Part shown: positions 15,698-24,229 of the stretch, piece by piece
Layout: each line of letters begins with the position of its first letter
Position numbering within the stretch: position 1 is the stretch's first letter
NCBI RefSeq assembly: GCF_001428665.1
Contig: NZ_LMIJ01000016.1
Span: forward strand, 87,619-151,618
DNA length: 64,000 bases
Reading direction: 5' to 3'
From: Acidovorax sp. Root219
GTDB taxonomy: Bacteria > Pseudomonadota > Gammaproteobacteria > Burkholderiales > Burkholderiaceae_C
Made by a program: the position numbers and the translations under genes
The notes under the pieces: generated by a model
Seen by the model: only the letters and a program-made list of their open reading frames with translations
The model's database searches: none
Told to the model about the DNA's origin: nothing

Positions 15698-16744
15698 ATG
15701 ACGACACCTGTAGAAATCTCCCCCAATGCTGTAGTTTCTTCAGCGCCAGCATCTGTCTCAGCGCATCGGGGCATCGTGGTGGTGATCACGGGGGCCTCTA
15801 GCGGCATCGGGCATGCCACTGCACTTGAATTTGCCAGCCGCGGTGCCCGCTTGATCTTGGCCGGGCGTGACCAGGAGACCCTGTCACCTGTGGCCATGTC
15901 CTGCATGGCCGCAGGCGCCCACGGCGCCCTCGGCGTGCCGACGGATGTCACCGATGCCGATGCCATGGATCGCCTGGCTCAGGCGGCACTGCTGGCGCAT
16001 GGGCGCATCGACGTGTGGGTGAACGGCGCTGGGGTAGGTGCCATTGGCCGATTTGACGAGACGCCGCTGGCATCGCACCGGCGCGTGGTCGAGGCCAATC
16101 TGATGGGCCATATGAATGGGGCCTATGTGGCATTGCGCCACTTCCGCGAGCGTGGGCGCGGCACGCTCATCAATATGATCTCGGTGGGCGGATGGATCCC
16201 TGCCCCCTATGCTGCGGCTTACACCGCCAGCAAGTTCGGTCTGCGCGGCCTCTCAGAAGCGCTGCGCGCTGAGGTGTCCAGCCTGCCGCACGTCCACGTG
16301 TGCGACGTGGCCCCCACATTCGTGAATTCGCCGGGGTTGTCCCACGGCGCCAACTACACCGGTAGCAACATCCAGCCGCGCATCCCTTTGGTGGACCCGC
16401 GCAGGGTGGCGAGTGCCGTGGTATCACTGATAGACCGACCGCGCGCGGTGACCTGGCTCGGTGCGGGCGCGGGCCCGGGGCGGCTGGCCCATGTGCTCGC
16501 GCCTAACTGGGTTGGCGCCACCATGGAAAGGGTCACGCGCTGGGCACTGCGCCGTGCCAAGCCCGCCGCGCGCTCCGATGGCAACCTTTTCTCGCCCTCG
16601 CGAGGCACCGCTATCGACGGGGGTCAGCGCGACGCTACCCACAGTGCGGCCGCCAACCTCGTGGCGCTTGGCCTTGTAGGTCTGGCCATCGGTCTTTGGG
16701 TTGGAAGTCAGCGATCCGAACGGCAACGGACGACCGGGCGCTGA
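15698..16744 (+). CDS. Short-chain dehydrogenase/reductase with C-terminal membrane tail
   Basis: A 348-aa SDR. The cofactor site is VVVITGASSGIGHAT (TGxxxGxG) near residue 30, NGAG follows, and the catalytic Ser-Tyr-Lys is seen in NMISVGG and YAAAYTASKFG. Beyond the roughly 250-residue SDR core there is an extra 100 residues ending in a hydrophobic segment (LVALGLVGLAIGLWVGS), suggesting anchoring to the inner membrane. This longer SDR type is common next to stress genes in Burkholderiales. The substrate is unknown. It is divergent from the lipoprotein gene, with 264 bases between. Confidence 0.88.
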   Translation: MTTPVEISPNAVVSSAPASVSAHRGIVVVITGASSGIGHATALEFASRGARLILAGRDQETLSPVAMSCMAAGAHGALGVPTDVTDADAMDRLAQAALLAHGRIDVWVNGAGVGAIGRFDETPLASHRRVVEANLMGHMNGAYVALRHFRERGRGTLINMISVGGWIPAPYAAAYTASKFGLRGLSEALRAEVSSLPHVHVCDVAPTFVNSPGLSHGANYTGSNIQPRIPLVDPRRVASAVVSLIDRPRAVTWLGAGAGPGRLAHVLAPNWVGATMERVTRWALRRAKPAARSDGNLFSPSRGTAIDGGQRDATHSAAANLVALGLVGLAIGLWVGSQRSERQRTTGR

Positions 16745-16803
16745 GCTTCGGCATCAGCTCAAGCACGCAAGCCCCTTGCCCAGGCTAAGCTGCGGCTGCT
16801 AGC

Positions 16804-17136
16804 CTACTCCCCCAAGCCCTGTTCAAGCCGCTGCACCACGGACTCCCGAAACCGCTGCAGCTGGGTGGCTACCCGGGCCTGCAACTCTAGCGCCACGTCT
16901 TCGGACATGGGCTCTGTACGCCGGGAACTCGTGCGCGCCATGTCGATGGCGCCTTCCATGAACTCCTCGAAGGCCTCGGGCTGGTTCAGGAACTGCTGCG
17001 CATACAGCATCTCCAGCAGGTAGCGCTGAGCGGAAAGTCTGGCGCTTTGCTCCATCAGCTCCATGTGAAAGGGTTCGGCCAAGCGGTCAAAAAGTTCTGC
17101 CATGCGCTCTGGCAGCTCGTCTTTCGGCGTCGTCAT
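16804..17136 (-). CDS. Hypothetical helical protein, 110 aa
   Basis: Starts MTTPKDELPERMAEL after GGGAGAGA. The protein is nearly all helix with many Glu, Gln, Arg and Leu (LFDRLAEPFHMELMEQ, ARVATQLQRFRESVVQRLEQ). The general look is that of a phasin-like or polyhydroxyalkanoate-granule-associated helix protein, but no diagnostic motif is present and I do not claim it. It converges on the SDR gene 59 bases away. Confidence 0.6.
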   Translation of the reverse strand: MTTPKDELPERMAELFDRLAEPFHMELMEQSARLSAQRYLLEMLYAQQFLNQPEAFEEFMEGAIDMARTSSRRTEPMSEDVALELQARVATQLQRFRESVVQRLEQGLGE

Positions 17137-17323
17137 GTCGGTCTCTCCCGGGCTTGGTTAGTTGGAAAGGCGTAAGGGTTTCGCCTTCACTACTACACAG
17201 GGTAGTCGATGGGGAGCGTCCGGTTCGAACACAGGATGTTGTCTGACTTACATCCAGTGCAGGGGGCCCGACCATCACCCTGTCCAACCAGAAGCTCGTC
17301 CTGTCCGCTACTGAGTACACACC

Positions 17324-17725
17324 ATGTTTCTCAAACTAGTTACCGACGCGCCGTATCCGGATGAACGCACCGCCCTGGGAGCGCTCGACGCCGTGCGGAT
17401 GGTTTGCGCCCTGGGCGGCGTGGAGCCCCTTATGGCTTGGCGAGACCACGTTGCCTTGCTGGCTTGGCACGGCCACTGGTCTGCCGATGGCATGGTGTCC
17501 GCCGCAGAACGGGAGGGCGCTGCGCTATGGGAGTCGGCCTTGGTCGCCACCCGGCGTGCGCTGAAATTGCCCCTGGGGGCACAGCTCGATATCGAGTTCG
17601 TGTTTACACACCGCATGCCGCTGGCCGAGCAACATGGCCCGGACCGCTACCTGTGGCGCCGCAACTGGGCTTGGTCGCTAGATGAATGGGCCCGGACGAC
17701 CTTGACCAAAGTGCACCGCGTGTAG
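17324..17725 (+). CDS. Hypothetical protein, 133 aa
   Basis: Starts MFLKLVTDAPYPDERTALGA. It is a soluble protein with several tryptophans (MAWRDHVALLAWHGHWSADG, RRNWAWSLDEWARTTL). I do not recognise a family. It is divergent from the gene ending at 16804, and the shared 187-base gap holds the promoters. Composition and codon use fit the neighbouring real genes. Confidence 0.5.
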   Translation: MFLKLVTDAPYPDERTALGALDAVRMVCALGGVEPLMAWRDHVALLAWHGHWSADGMVSAAEREGAALWESALVATRRALKLPLGAQLDIEFVFTHRMPLAEQHGPDRYLWRRNWAWSLDEWARTTLTKVHRV

Positions 17726-17934
17726 CTGCACTGTGCCGTGCATGACTGAAGTATGCCCCCCTCGATTGGCGGGGCTTACCGCGGTCTCATCAGCGGCAGA
17801 TCTACGAAGAAATCAAGAGCCGTGCACCGGCGAAAAGGAGGTACTGCAAGCAAAGATATGGTGCGTTTTTGTTGAAGGTTCAGCTGATTTCCATCGACAT
17901 ATTCTCAAAAACATGGCGCATAGCCAAAGCAACT

Positions 17935-18366
17935 ATGAGCAACCTTACTCACCCCAACAGCAAGCGCGGCCTCGATTTCGCACATGTGGCTTTGAATCTG
18001 GCCACGCAATGGCAGGGCCCTGTCATCATCAAGGTAAGAAGCTATCGGGCCCTGGTTCTAAGCGGCCTGGAAACCTTCAGGGCAGATGCGCTCGAGGTTC
18101 CGCAAGCGACCGGCTTCATCGAACTGATCGGTCCGCGCTCAGGCACCGCCGCGACATCTCTGCTCGTCGGATTCTCAAACCAGGACCAAGGGCCGATCGG
18201 CACTTTCGAGCTTCGCAGCAACGAAGCAGTGGGAACGTTGATCCTGCCGGGGAAGCACTTCACTTCCTGGCTGGAAATCGCCAAGGCCCCCAATGCCCAC
18301 TTCCGAATAGGCGGAGATGGCCAGCGCAATGCGTTGGCGTCAGATGCGGCGCTGCTGCACTTCTAA
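17935..18366 (+). CDS. Hypothetical protein, 143 aa
   Basis: The start MSNLTHPNSKRG is preferred to an in-frame ATG 22 codons upstream, whose extension is hydrophobic and atypical. It is a soluble, beta-rich composition (GPVIIKVRSYRALVLSGLE, GTLILPGKHFTSWLEIA) without a recognised domain. The tail NALASDAALLHF is followed by a non-coding stretch and the ku remnant. No operon partner. Confidence 0.45.
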   Translation: MSNLTHPNSKRGLDFAHVALNLATQWQGPVIIKVRSYRALVLSGLETFRADALEVPQATGFIELIGPRSGTAATSLLVGFSNQDQGPIGTFELRSNEAVGTLILPGKHFTSWLEIAKAPNAHFRIGGDGQRNALASDAALLHF

Positions 18367-18601
18367 ATCGCGAGTACATAGAAAACACCCGCAACTGTTC
18401 GAGAGTGCTGGGCACACAAGCGAGCGCATTGATCTAGCTGCTACGTAGCAATTCGCCCATGGTCGGCAGGGGTGGAGAACCTAGGCTACGCTGTGTGAAC
18501 TCGGTGGCGCTGGCATCGGATGTCACCTCGACCGCGCCTCCTTGAGCGGACGCAATCGCGCGCACTTCGAACAGGCCAAGCCCCAGGTTGGCACCCACCT
18601 G

Positions 18602-18940
18602 GGCGCTAAAAGCGTGAGCGCCGCCGAACTCAAGATGGCCAGGCAGCTTGTTGCCGCGATGTCCGGCAAATGGAATCCGGCGACTTCAAGGACGAGTTCC
18701 GCATCCAGGTGATGAAGCACTTGGAGAAGAAAGCCAAGGCTGACGAGGGCAAGACCGTGGTGGAGCCTGAAGAGGAAGCGCCACAGTCCGGTGACGAGGT
18801 GATCGTCCTCACCGCACTGCTCAAGCGCAGCCTGAAGAGCGGCGCCAAAGACGGCGCTAAAGCACCTGCCGAGAAGACTCCCGCGAAGCACGCGGCTGCC
18901 TAGCGGGCTCCAGTGAAAGCCGCCCCTCGAAGAAAAGCCA
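18602..18940 (+). pseudogene. Broken 3' fragment of a ku gene
   Basis: Reads GAKSVSAAELKMARQLVA and, after a one-base deletion near 18678 (TGGAATCCGGCGAC instead of TGGAACCCCGACGAC), DFKDEFRIQVMKHLEKKAK, then VVEPEEEAPQSGDEV and a Lys/Ala tail. This is the C-terminal third of the Ku protein encoded at 24230-25126, about 6 kb away, with roughly 85% DNA identity by eye. There is no 5' part and no ribosome-binding site. The match continues past the in-frame TAG at 18903, up to about 18940. It is a decayed partial duplicate. Confidence 0.88.
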
Positions 18941-19092
18941 GTTCACCAGAGCTACCAGGCCATGGCGCCAGGGCCTCTTTGCACCTCCAGATCATCGCGC
19001 CACGTAGGACTCCGCACCCTGTGCATTGGGCTGGTTTCTGACGATCCGGGCAGGGGCGCAATTTCACAATGGCTCGTTTCAGGAGTCGTACT

Positions 19093-19884
19093 ATGTCCAA
19101 CCCCTATCGCCCCCTTGCCGTCGTTACTGGAGCCTCCTCCGGCATCGGTTTCCACCTGGCCCGCTGCTGCGCCGAAGAGGGTTTTGACCTGGTGATCGCG
19201 GCCGACCAGGCACTGGACCAGGCGGCCAGTGACCTGCGCATGCTGGGCGCCAACGTCGAGGTGGTGCAGGCAGAACTCGCCAGCCGCCAGGGTGTGGACG
19301 CGCTGGTCGAGGCCATCGCCGGGCGCCCTGTGGATGCATTGCTGGCCAATGCCGGGCATGGGCTGGGCAAAGGTTTTCTGGAGCAGGATTTTGCCGATGT
19401 GCAGCATGTGATCGACACCAACATCACGGGCACCCTGTATCTGCTGCACAGGATCGGGCACCCGATGCGCCGGCGCGGCAAGGGGCGCATCCTCATCACC
19501 GGATCCACCGCAGGCTTCATGCCAGGCAGTTTCCAGGCCGTCTACAACGGCACCAAGGCCTTCATCGACTCATTCGCCGCGGCACTGCGCAACGAGCTCA
19601 AGGACTCCGGGGTCACCGTCAATTGCCTCATGCCCGGTGCCACCGACACGGAGTTCTTCGCCCGCGCCGACATGCTGGACACCCAGTTGGGGGCTGACGA
19701 AGGCAAGGCCGACCCGGCGGACGTGGCCAAGGTCGGCTTTACGGCCATGATGGACGGCGAGGCCGACGTGGTGCACGGCCTCAAGAACAAGCTGCAGGCC
19801 ATCATGGCCAAGGTCACGCCCTCGCAGGTGCTGGCCGAGCAGCACCGCAAAATGGCCGAGCCGGGCTCGGCGCTCAAGGACTGA
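19093..19884 (+). CDS. Short-chain dehydrogenase/reductase
   Basis: A 263-aa classical SDR. The start MSNPYRPLAVV follows AGGAG. NAD(P)-binding TGASSGIGFHLA, the NAG motif in LLANAGHGLG, and the catalytic Ser-Tyr-Lys (ITGSTAGFMPG, YNGTKAF) are intact. The C terminus (KLQAIMAKVTPSQVLAEQHR) resembles SDRs annotated as general stress oxidoreductases. It is followed after 13 bases by the iron-permease-family gene, so they are probably one operon. The substrate is unknown. Confidence 0.88.
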   Translation: MSNPYRPLAVVTGASSGIGFHLARCCAEEGFDLVIAADQALDQAASDLRMLGANVEVVQAELASRQGVDALVEAIAGRPVDALLANAGHGLGKGFLEQDFADVQHVIDTNITGTLYLLHRIGHPMRRRGKGRILITGSTAGFMPGSFQAVYNGTKAFIDSFAAALRNELKDSGVTVNCLMPGATDTEFFARADMLDTQLGADEGKADPADVAKVGFTAMMDGEADVVHGLKNKLQAIMAKVTPSQVLAEQHRKMAEPGSALKD

Positions 19885-19897
19885 GGGGCAGGCATTC

Positions 19898-20452
19898 ATG
19901 AACCAGCAAGTCCTGACCCAGGGCGATGGCACCGATGCCCTGGGCTCGATGCCGTCGACCAGCAGCCCCTCGTACGCAGACCGCTCGGCACTGCAGACCG
20001 CGTTCGACCATTTCGCCTCGCGCGTCACGCGCTGGGCGGGTTCGCCCGGCATCTTCTGTGCGGCGTTGATCACTGTAGTGCTGTGGGCGGCAGCCGGGCC
20101 CATTTTCCACTTCTCGGAGAACTGGCAACTGGTGATCAACACCGGCACCACCATCGTCACCTTCCTGATGGTGTTTTTGATCCAGCAGAGCCAAAACAAG
20201 GACAGCGTCGCCATCCACCTCAAGCTCAACGAGCTGCTGGCAGCCAACCGTGAGGCGAGCAACCGCATGATAGGCATCGAGGAGCTTGACGAGCAGGACT
20301 TGCGCGACGTGGCCAGCTTCTATGTGCGCCTGGCCGAACGGGCCAAGGTCGCTGGCTCCAACAAGGAGGTGCACTCCATCGACGAAGAGGGCATGCCTGC
20401 CTCGCAGGCCGACAGGGCGCAGGGCGGCCCCCACACACAGATGGGGCAGTGA
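19898..20452 (+). CDS. Low-affinity iron permease family membrane protein
   Basis: A 184-aa inner-membrane protein with two clear helices (about residues 50-70 and 80-97: GIFCAALITVVLWAAAGPIF, LVINTGTTIVTFLMVFLIQ). The QQSQNKDSVAIHLKLNELL stretch right after the second helix is the hallmark of the bacterial low-affinity iron permease family (Fet4-related). Whether bacterial members carry iron is not established. The C terminus is cytosolic and polar. The gene is directly downstream of the SDR and upstream of another membrane protein with its own ribosome-binding site. Confidence 0.8.
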   Translation: MNQQVLTQGDGTDALGSMPSTSSPSYADRSALQTAFDHFASRVTRWAGSPGIFCAALITVVLWAAAGPIFHFSENWQLVINTGTTIVTFLMVFLIQQSQNKDSVAIHLKLNELLAANREASNRMIGIEELDEQDLRDVASFYVRLAERAKVAGSNKEVHSIDEEGMPASQADRAQGGPHTQMGQ

Positions 20453-20603
20453 GCTAGGCAAAACGTGCTGTAGCAGCCTGAAACGCCGGTATCCAATCGA
20501 TTCACTCACAGGCGGTTTGCCTACATGGGTACGCACCAAAACGGAACACCTTGCGCATTGCGTGCTGCCTACCCTTGGGGCATCTCAACAGGAGGCACAT
20601 GCC

Positions 20604-21602
20604 ATGACCACCACCGCCTATGAACCGGGCTCCGACCGACTGGTCGCACAACCATTGGAGAGTGAAGTTTCTCTGCGAAACGCAAGCGGCGTGAGCTGGG
20701 CGGCCATCCTTGCAGGTGCCGCAGGCGCTGCTTCGCTGTCGCTCATCTTGCTCGTACTTGGCACCGGGCTCGGGCTGTCATCGGTATCACCGTGGGCGCA
20801 GTCGGGCATCGCTGCCACCACCTTCGGTATCTCCACCATCCTGTGGATCACGTTCACGCAGATCGCTGCGTCCGGCATGGGCGGCTACCTCGCCGGGCGG
20901 CTGCGGGTGAAGTGGGTGGGGGTGCACACCGACGAAACCTATTTCCGCGATACGGCCCACGGCTTTCTGGCCTGGTCCGTGGCCACGCTGGTGACGGCAG
21001 CCATGCTGACTTCGGCCATCGGCTCCATCGTGGGCAGCGGGGTGCAGGCGGGTGCGGCCGTGGCGGGTGGCGCGGCCACCACCGCAGCCGCTGCCGGTAC
21101 GGGGGCCGCCGCTGCAGCTGCCGGCCAGGCATCGCAAAGCGACTCGTCGCCGAGCTACCTGGTGGACTCGCTGTTCCGCAAGAACGTGGCGGCGGCCGAT
21201 CCGGCTGCACCCGCATCGGCACCCGTTGCAGCGGACGCTACCGCCGCGCCGGCCGCGTCGAACCCGCAATCTCCACCCAACTCCACCGCCGAAGTGGCAC
21301 GCATCTTCGCCAACAGCCTGACCGCTGGTGCTCCACTGCCGGCGGAGGACGTGAAGTACGTCGCCCAGTTGGTTGCCCAGCGCACCGGCATCCCGCAGCA
21401 AGAAGCTGAAAAGCGCGTGACCGACACCTACACCAAGGCCCAGGCCAAGCTGGCCGAGGCCAAGGCCAAGGCCACCGAAGCGGCAGACACTGCGCGCAAG
21501 GCCTCTGCCTATGGTGCGCTGTGGCTCTTCGTGTCCCTGCTGGTGGGTGCCTTCGTCGCCAGCTTTGCTGCCACCTTCGGCGGCCGCCACCGCGACCTGT
21601 AA
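20604..21602 (+). CDS. Membrane protein with Ala-rich loop
   Basis: A 332-aa protein starting MTTTAYEPGSDRLVAQ after AGGAGG. It has hydrophobic segments near residues 35-60, 70-95, 125-150 and 305-325, and between the third and fourth a long Ala-rich region that includes a heptad-like helix (YTKAQAKLAEAKAKATEAAD). GASGVSWAAILAGA-type openings are common in a family of uncharacterised Burkholderiales membrane proteins. No transport or enzyme motif is visible. It is followed after 35 bases by a 24-residue membrane peptide, a pairing that suggests a shared function. Confidence 0.7.
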   Translation: MTTTAYEPGSDRLVAQPLESEVSLRNASGVSWAAILAGAAGAASLSLILLVLGTGLGLSSVSPWAQSGIAATTFGISTILWITFTQIAASGMGGYLAGRLRVKWVGVHTDETYFRDTAHGFLAWSVATLVTAAMLTSAIGSIVGSGVQAGAAVAGGAATTAAAAGTGAAAAAAGQASQSDSSPSYLVDSLFRKNVAAADPAAPASAPVAADATAAPAASNPQSPPNSTAEVARIFANSLTAGAPLPAEDVKYVAQLVAQRTGIPQQEAEKRVTDTYTKAQAKLAEAKAKATEAADTARKASAYGALWLFVSLLVGAFVASFAATFGGRHRDL

Positions 21603-21637
21603 TCCCCACAGCCAACTAACCCCCCAAGGAGTTTCCC

Positions 21638-21712
21638 ATGCGTTCTCTGCTCTTGTTGTTTCTCGGTGTTCCCATTCCGATCATCATCCTGATCGCTATC
21701 TTCCTTCGCTGA
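21638..21712 (+). CDS. 24-residue membrane peptide
   Basis: ATG 21638 is preceded by AAGGAG at good spacing. The frame encodes MRSLLLLFLGVPIPIIILIA followed by IFLR and TGA. It is a single hydrophobic helix with a Pro-Ile-Pro kink and Arg at both ends. The size, ribosome-binding site, position directly after a membrane-protein gene and an intrinsic terminator 7 bases later all argue for a real small gene. Such peptides often bind or stabilise a larger membrane protein; here the partner would be the product of 20604-21602. Confidence 0.75.
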   Translation: MRSLLLLFLGVPIPIIILIAIFLR

Positions 21713-21718
21713 CCAGCA

Positions 21719-21745
21719 AGAGAGCCTTCGGGCTCTCACCTTTTC
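21719..21745 (+). terminator. Intrinsic terminator
   Basis: GAGAGCC-TTCG-GGCTCTC is a perfect 7-bp stem with a UUCG tetraloop, followed by ACCTTTTCT. It closes the transcript that carries the membrane protein and the 24-residue peptide. Confidence 0.85.
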
Positions 21746-22157
21746 TGGCGGAGGCGCAGCTCCTGCAGCCGAACGACGTTGATACGTGTGACAGCGCTGT
21801 ATCCCCCGCCTCGCCGTGAGCGGTGGGTAATCTGGGCTTTGGTTCCCATGAACGATCTCAGCCACATCGTCGCTGCAAGAGTGTGGCCGGCTGCAGCATG
21901 AAAGACTTCAAGATCCGCTCTCATGAACGAGCATTGCACCGAACCATCTCACGGACATGATCAAGACGCTTTGGAATTGCGCGTTGTGCTCCTGGAAAAT
22001 GTGAACCCTCATATCAGCATCTTCTACAGGCATGCAGTGACCGGAATCCCTCTCCGGCATCCCGCACTGAAGCATCGCCTCAAGGGGCCGCTGGTCTGCT
22101 TGGCTGATTGCGCCAAATTGGTCGAGCACGAATCAGAACGCACCACCGACCCAGCCC
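21746..22157. other. Intergenic stretch without a supportable gene
   Basis: About 410 bases between a terminator and the 3' end of the antiporter gene. Open frames of 70-100 codons exist on both strands but lack ribosome-binding sites and recognisable content. Confidence 0.4.
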
Positions 22158-23525
22158 TCACTCCTCCACCGCACGTTTCGCCTCTTTGCGCTTCTCATAA
22201 CCCCGCATCAGTGGCGTGACCGAGACCCCGTGCAACAACATCGACACCAGGATCACCGCCAGCGTGATAGCTAGCAGCCGCTGGGCGATGACGGGCTGCA
22301 GGTCGTGGGTAATCGCGTACATCAGGTAGTACACCGAGCCGATGCCGCGGATGCCGAACCAGGCGATCAGCCGGCGCTGTGATCGCTGCATCCGAACCCC
22401 CACCAGCCCGGCGTAGACCGCCAGCGGCCGAATCACGAATAGCAGCAGCGGCACAAACCACAGCACCTCGGCGCCAAAGTCCACCACCGCGAGCAAAGCA
22501 CCGACCACCAGCACCACAGCCACTTCGGCAAGGCGTTCGAGCTGGGCGTTGAAACGCTCGACCGACTCCATCAGGTAAGTGGGCAACTCATCAATGAGCG
22601 GCGTCTCGGGCGAGCGCTCGGCGGACTGCGCATCGTCCTTGGCCTTTTGCTCCTTCATGGCAGGCTCGACGTCTTCAACCTGCCCCGGCGCCACCTGTGC
22701 CAGCGGCTGCGCGGCCACGCGCCGCAGCGCTAGCCCCGCCGCAAACACGGCCAAAAAGCCGTAGGCGTGGCACAGCATCGCCACCCCGTAGGCCAGCCCG
22801 ATGAGGCCCAGCACCATGAACTCATCCGGCCCCAGCGCCTCGCGCCGACGGATGCGCAGGTACAGGATGGCGCGGCCCACGACGGCGCCCAGCGCAAAGC
22901 CGATGCCCACGCCACCCACCACGGCCCAGAGCACGTCCACCGTCCACCAGCGCCAGCCGCCGTCGCCCAGGTCGTGCAGCGACAGCATCCCCAGGCCTAG
23001 CATCACTATGGGAAAGGCCGTTCCATCGTTCAGCCCTCCCTCGCCCGTCAGACCAAAACGCAGTCGGTCGCGGTCTTGCGGGTCTGAAACCTGTACGTCC
23101 GACGCCAGCACCGGATCGGTGGGCGCCAAAATTCCGCCCAGCAGTACGGCAGCGCCCAGCGGCAAGTTCAACAGCCACACGCCAACGGCCGTGATCGCTC
23201 CCACGGTGATCAGCATCGACACCGTGGCCAGCTGCAGCGGAATGCGCCAGCGGGCGTCGCGCAACGGCAGCTCCAGCTTTAGGCCCACAGTAAATAGCGA
23301 GATCAGGACTGCGACTTCGGTCAGGCGCTCGATCAGCCCTGCGTCCTTGATCGGATCGAGGGTGAGCAGCTCCAATCCCCAAGGGCCGATGCACACGCCC
23401 ACGCCCAAGTACAGGATGGCCGAGCTGAGCGGAACGCGCGCGATGAAGGAACTGGTCAGCGTCATCACCACGAGCAGAAGGCCCACCAGCGCAAAGCTAA
23501 GGGCTGGGAGCAGTGCTTCGTTCAT
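22158..23525 (-). CDS. Cation:proton antiporter, CPA1 (NhaP/NhaK-like) family
   Basis: A 455-aa inner-membrane antiporter with about 12 hydrophobic segments. The core motif GGILAPTDPVLASDVQ holds the ion-binding Asp of CPA1 exchangers, and GEGGLNDGTAFPIV is the second family signature. A charged cytosolic loop (about residues 275-310, rich in Glu/Lys/Gln) interrupts the helices. GIRGIGSVYYLMYA near the C terminus is also typical. It is predicted to exchange Na+ or K+ for H+ in pH or salt stress. The start MNEALLPAL is the only good one. It is monocistronic as far as can be seen. Confidence 0.88.
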   Translation of the reverse strand: MNEALLPALSFALVGLLLVVMTLTSSFIARVPLSSAILYLGVGVCIGPWGLELLTLDPIKDAGLIERLTEVAVLISLFTVGLKLELPLRDARWRIPLQLATVSMLITVGAITAVGVWLLNLPLGAAVLLGGILAPTDPVLASDVQVSDPQDRDRLRFGLTGEGGLNDGTAFPIVMLGLGMLSLHDLGDGGWRWWTVDVLWAVVGGVGIGFALGAVVGRAILYLRIRRREALGPDEFMVLGLIGLAYGVAMLCHAYGFLAVFAAGLALRRVAAQPLAQVAPGQVEDVEPAMKEQKAKDDAQSAERSPETPLIDELPTYLMESVERFNAQLERLAEVAVVLVVGALLAVVDFGAEVLWFVPLLLFVIRPLAVYAGLVGVRMQRSQRRLIAWFGIRGIGSVYYLMYAITHDLQPVIAQRLLAITLAVILVSMLLHGVSVTPLMRGYEKRKEAKRAVEE

Positions 23526-23759
23526 TGGCTGAACGCAGCCTGTGGGCCGGCACCGGAGGTCTTGAAACGCGGGCTGCGGTGTCCGGCGGCGACGTAACGG
23601 GCGACACGATCGCTCCAGCTCGCTGCCGCGACGTGGGGATTGAGTGGGTTCGGGGCTGAGTGCATGTGCCAGATTGCAAGCCGCACCGCGCCATGGATGC
23701 CAGCGTGGGGCGCAATTGCCTGTCAGATCGGGCCGCGATAGGCCTGTTGTAGCCGGACG
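23526..23759. promoter_or_regulatory. Upstream region of the antiporter gene
   Basis: Expected to hold the antiporter promoter (reading leftwards). No clear -10/-35 pair or operator repeat was recognised. Confidence 0.3.
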
Positions 23760-23930
23760 CTAAGATCCGGTGAATTCGTGGCAAAGGACAGCGTCGGGCA
23801 CGGTCTCGACGCGCCCGTCGTTGACGCCCAATTGGGTGAGGCCTCGCATGGGGTTCATGAAGTTGAAGGAGGGCGGCATGGCCAGCCAGCTGTGCCACGA
23901 ACGCTCTGCGCTGTAAATACCTGCTGGGCG
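23760..23930 (-). pseudogene. Unrecognised gene remnant
   Basis: On the minus strand this reads as natural-looking protein, SWHSWLAMPPSFNFMNPMRG followed by LTQLGVNDGRVETVPD and AVLCHEFTGS, then a stop at 23760-23762. No start codon or ribosome-binding site is present, and upstream the frame breaks. I do not know the family. The ordered mix of residues and lack of frame continuity suggest the C-terminal end of a lost gene. Confidence 0.4.
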
Positions 23931-23939
23931 TAGAACTCC

Positions 23940-24089
23940 CTACCCCGTATGAGGCCTACACGCGTACGCGGTGATGGACCACAACAATACGAGGGGTTCC
24001 CGCGCAGCGGGCAGTTGATCGCGCGCAAAATCGATCCACGCATGCAAGATGGCGGCGTGGTTCTCGGTGATGAATACGGCAAGTCGCAT
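23940..24089 (-). pseudogene. N-terminal fragment of an RsbRD/histidine-kinase-type sensor
   Basis: The minus strand from ATG 24089 reads MRLAVFITENHAAILHAWID, then FARDQLPAAREP. This resembles the opening of RsbRD-N-type sensor domains (MRLxxFIxxNxxxILxxWxxFA) that start many stress sensor kinases. The frame soon degenerates (LLWSITAYACRPHTG) and no kinase region follows. Interpreted as the leftover 5' end of a sensor kinase gene. Confidence 0.5.
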
Positions 24090-24229
24090 AACGCATTGTC
24101 CCTCGCGACACCTAACCGATAGATGGTGCGATGGCCTACGAAATGCGTGAGAAAGCACCTACGTAAGCAAATATGGGCGGATCGCAAAATTGCGACCACC
24201 CGGGATCCCCGCGCGTGGAGAAGATCAGC

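Noticed and set aside
16804-17136. Assigning a phasin function to the helical protein
   Set aside because: Only general helical composition supports it; no phasin motif or PHA gene is nearby.
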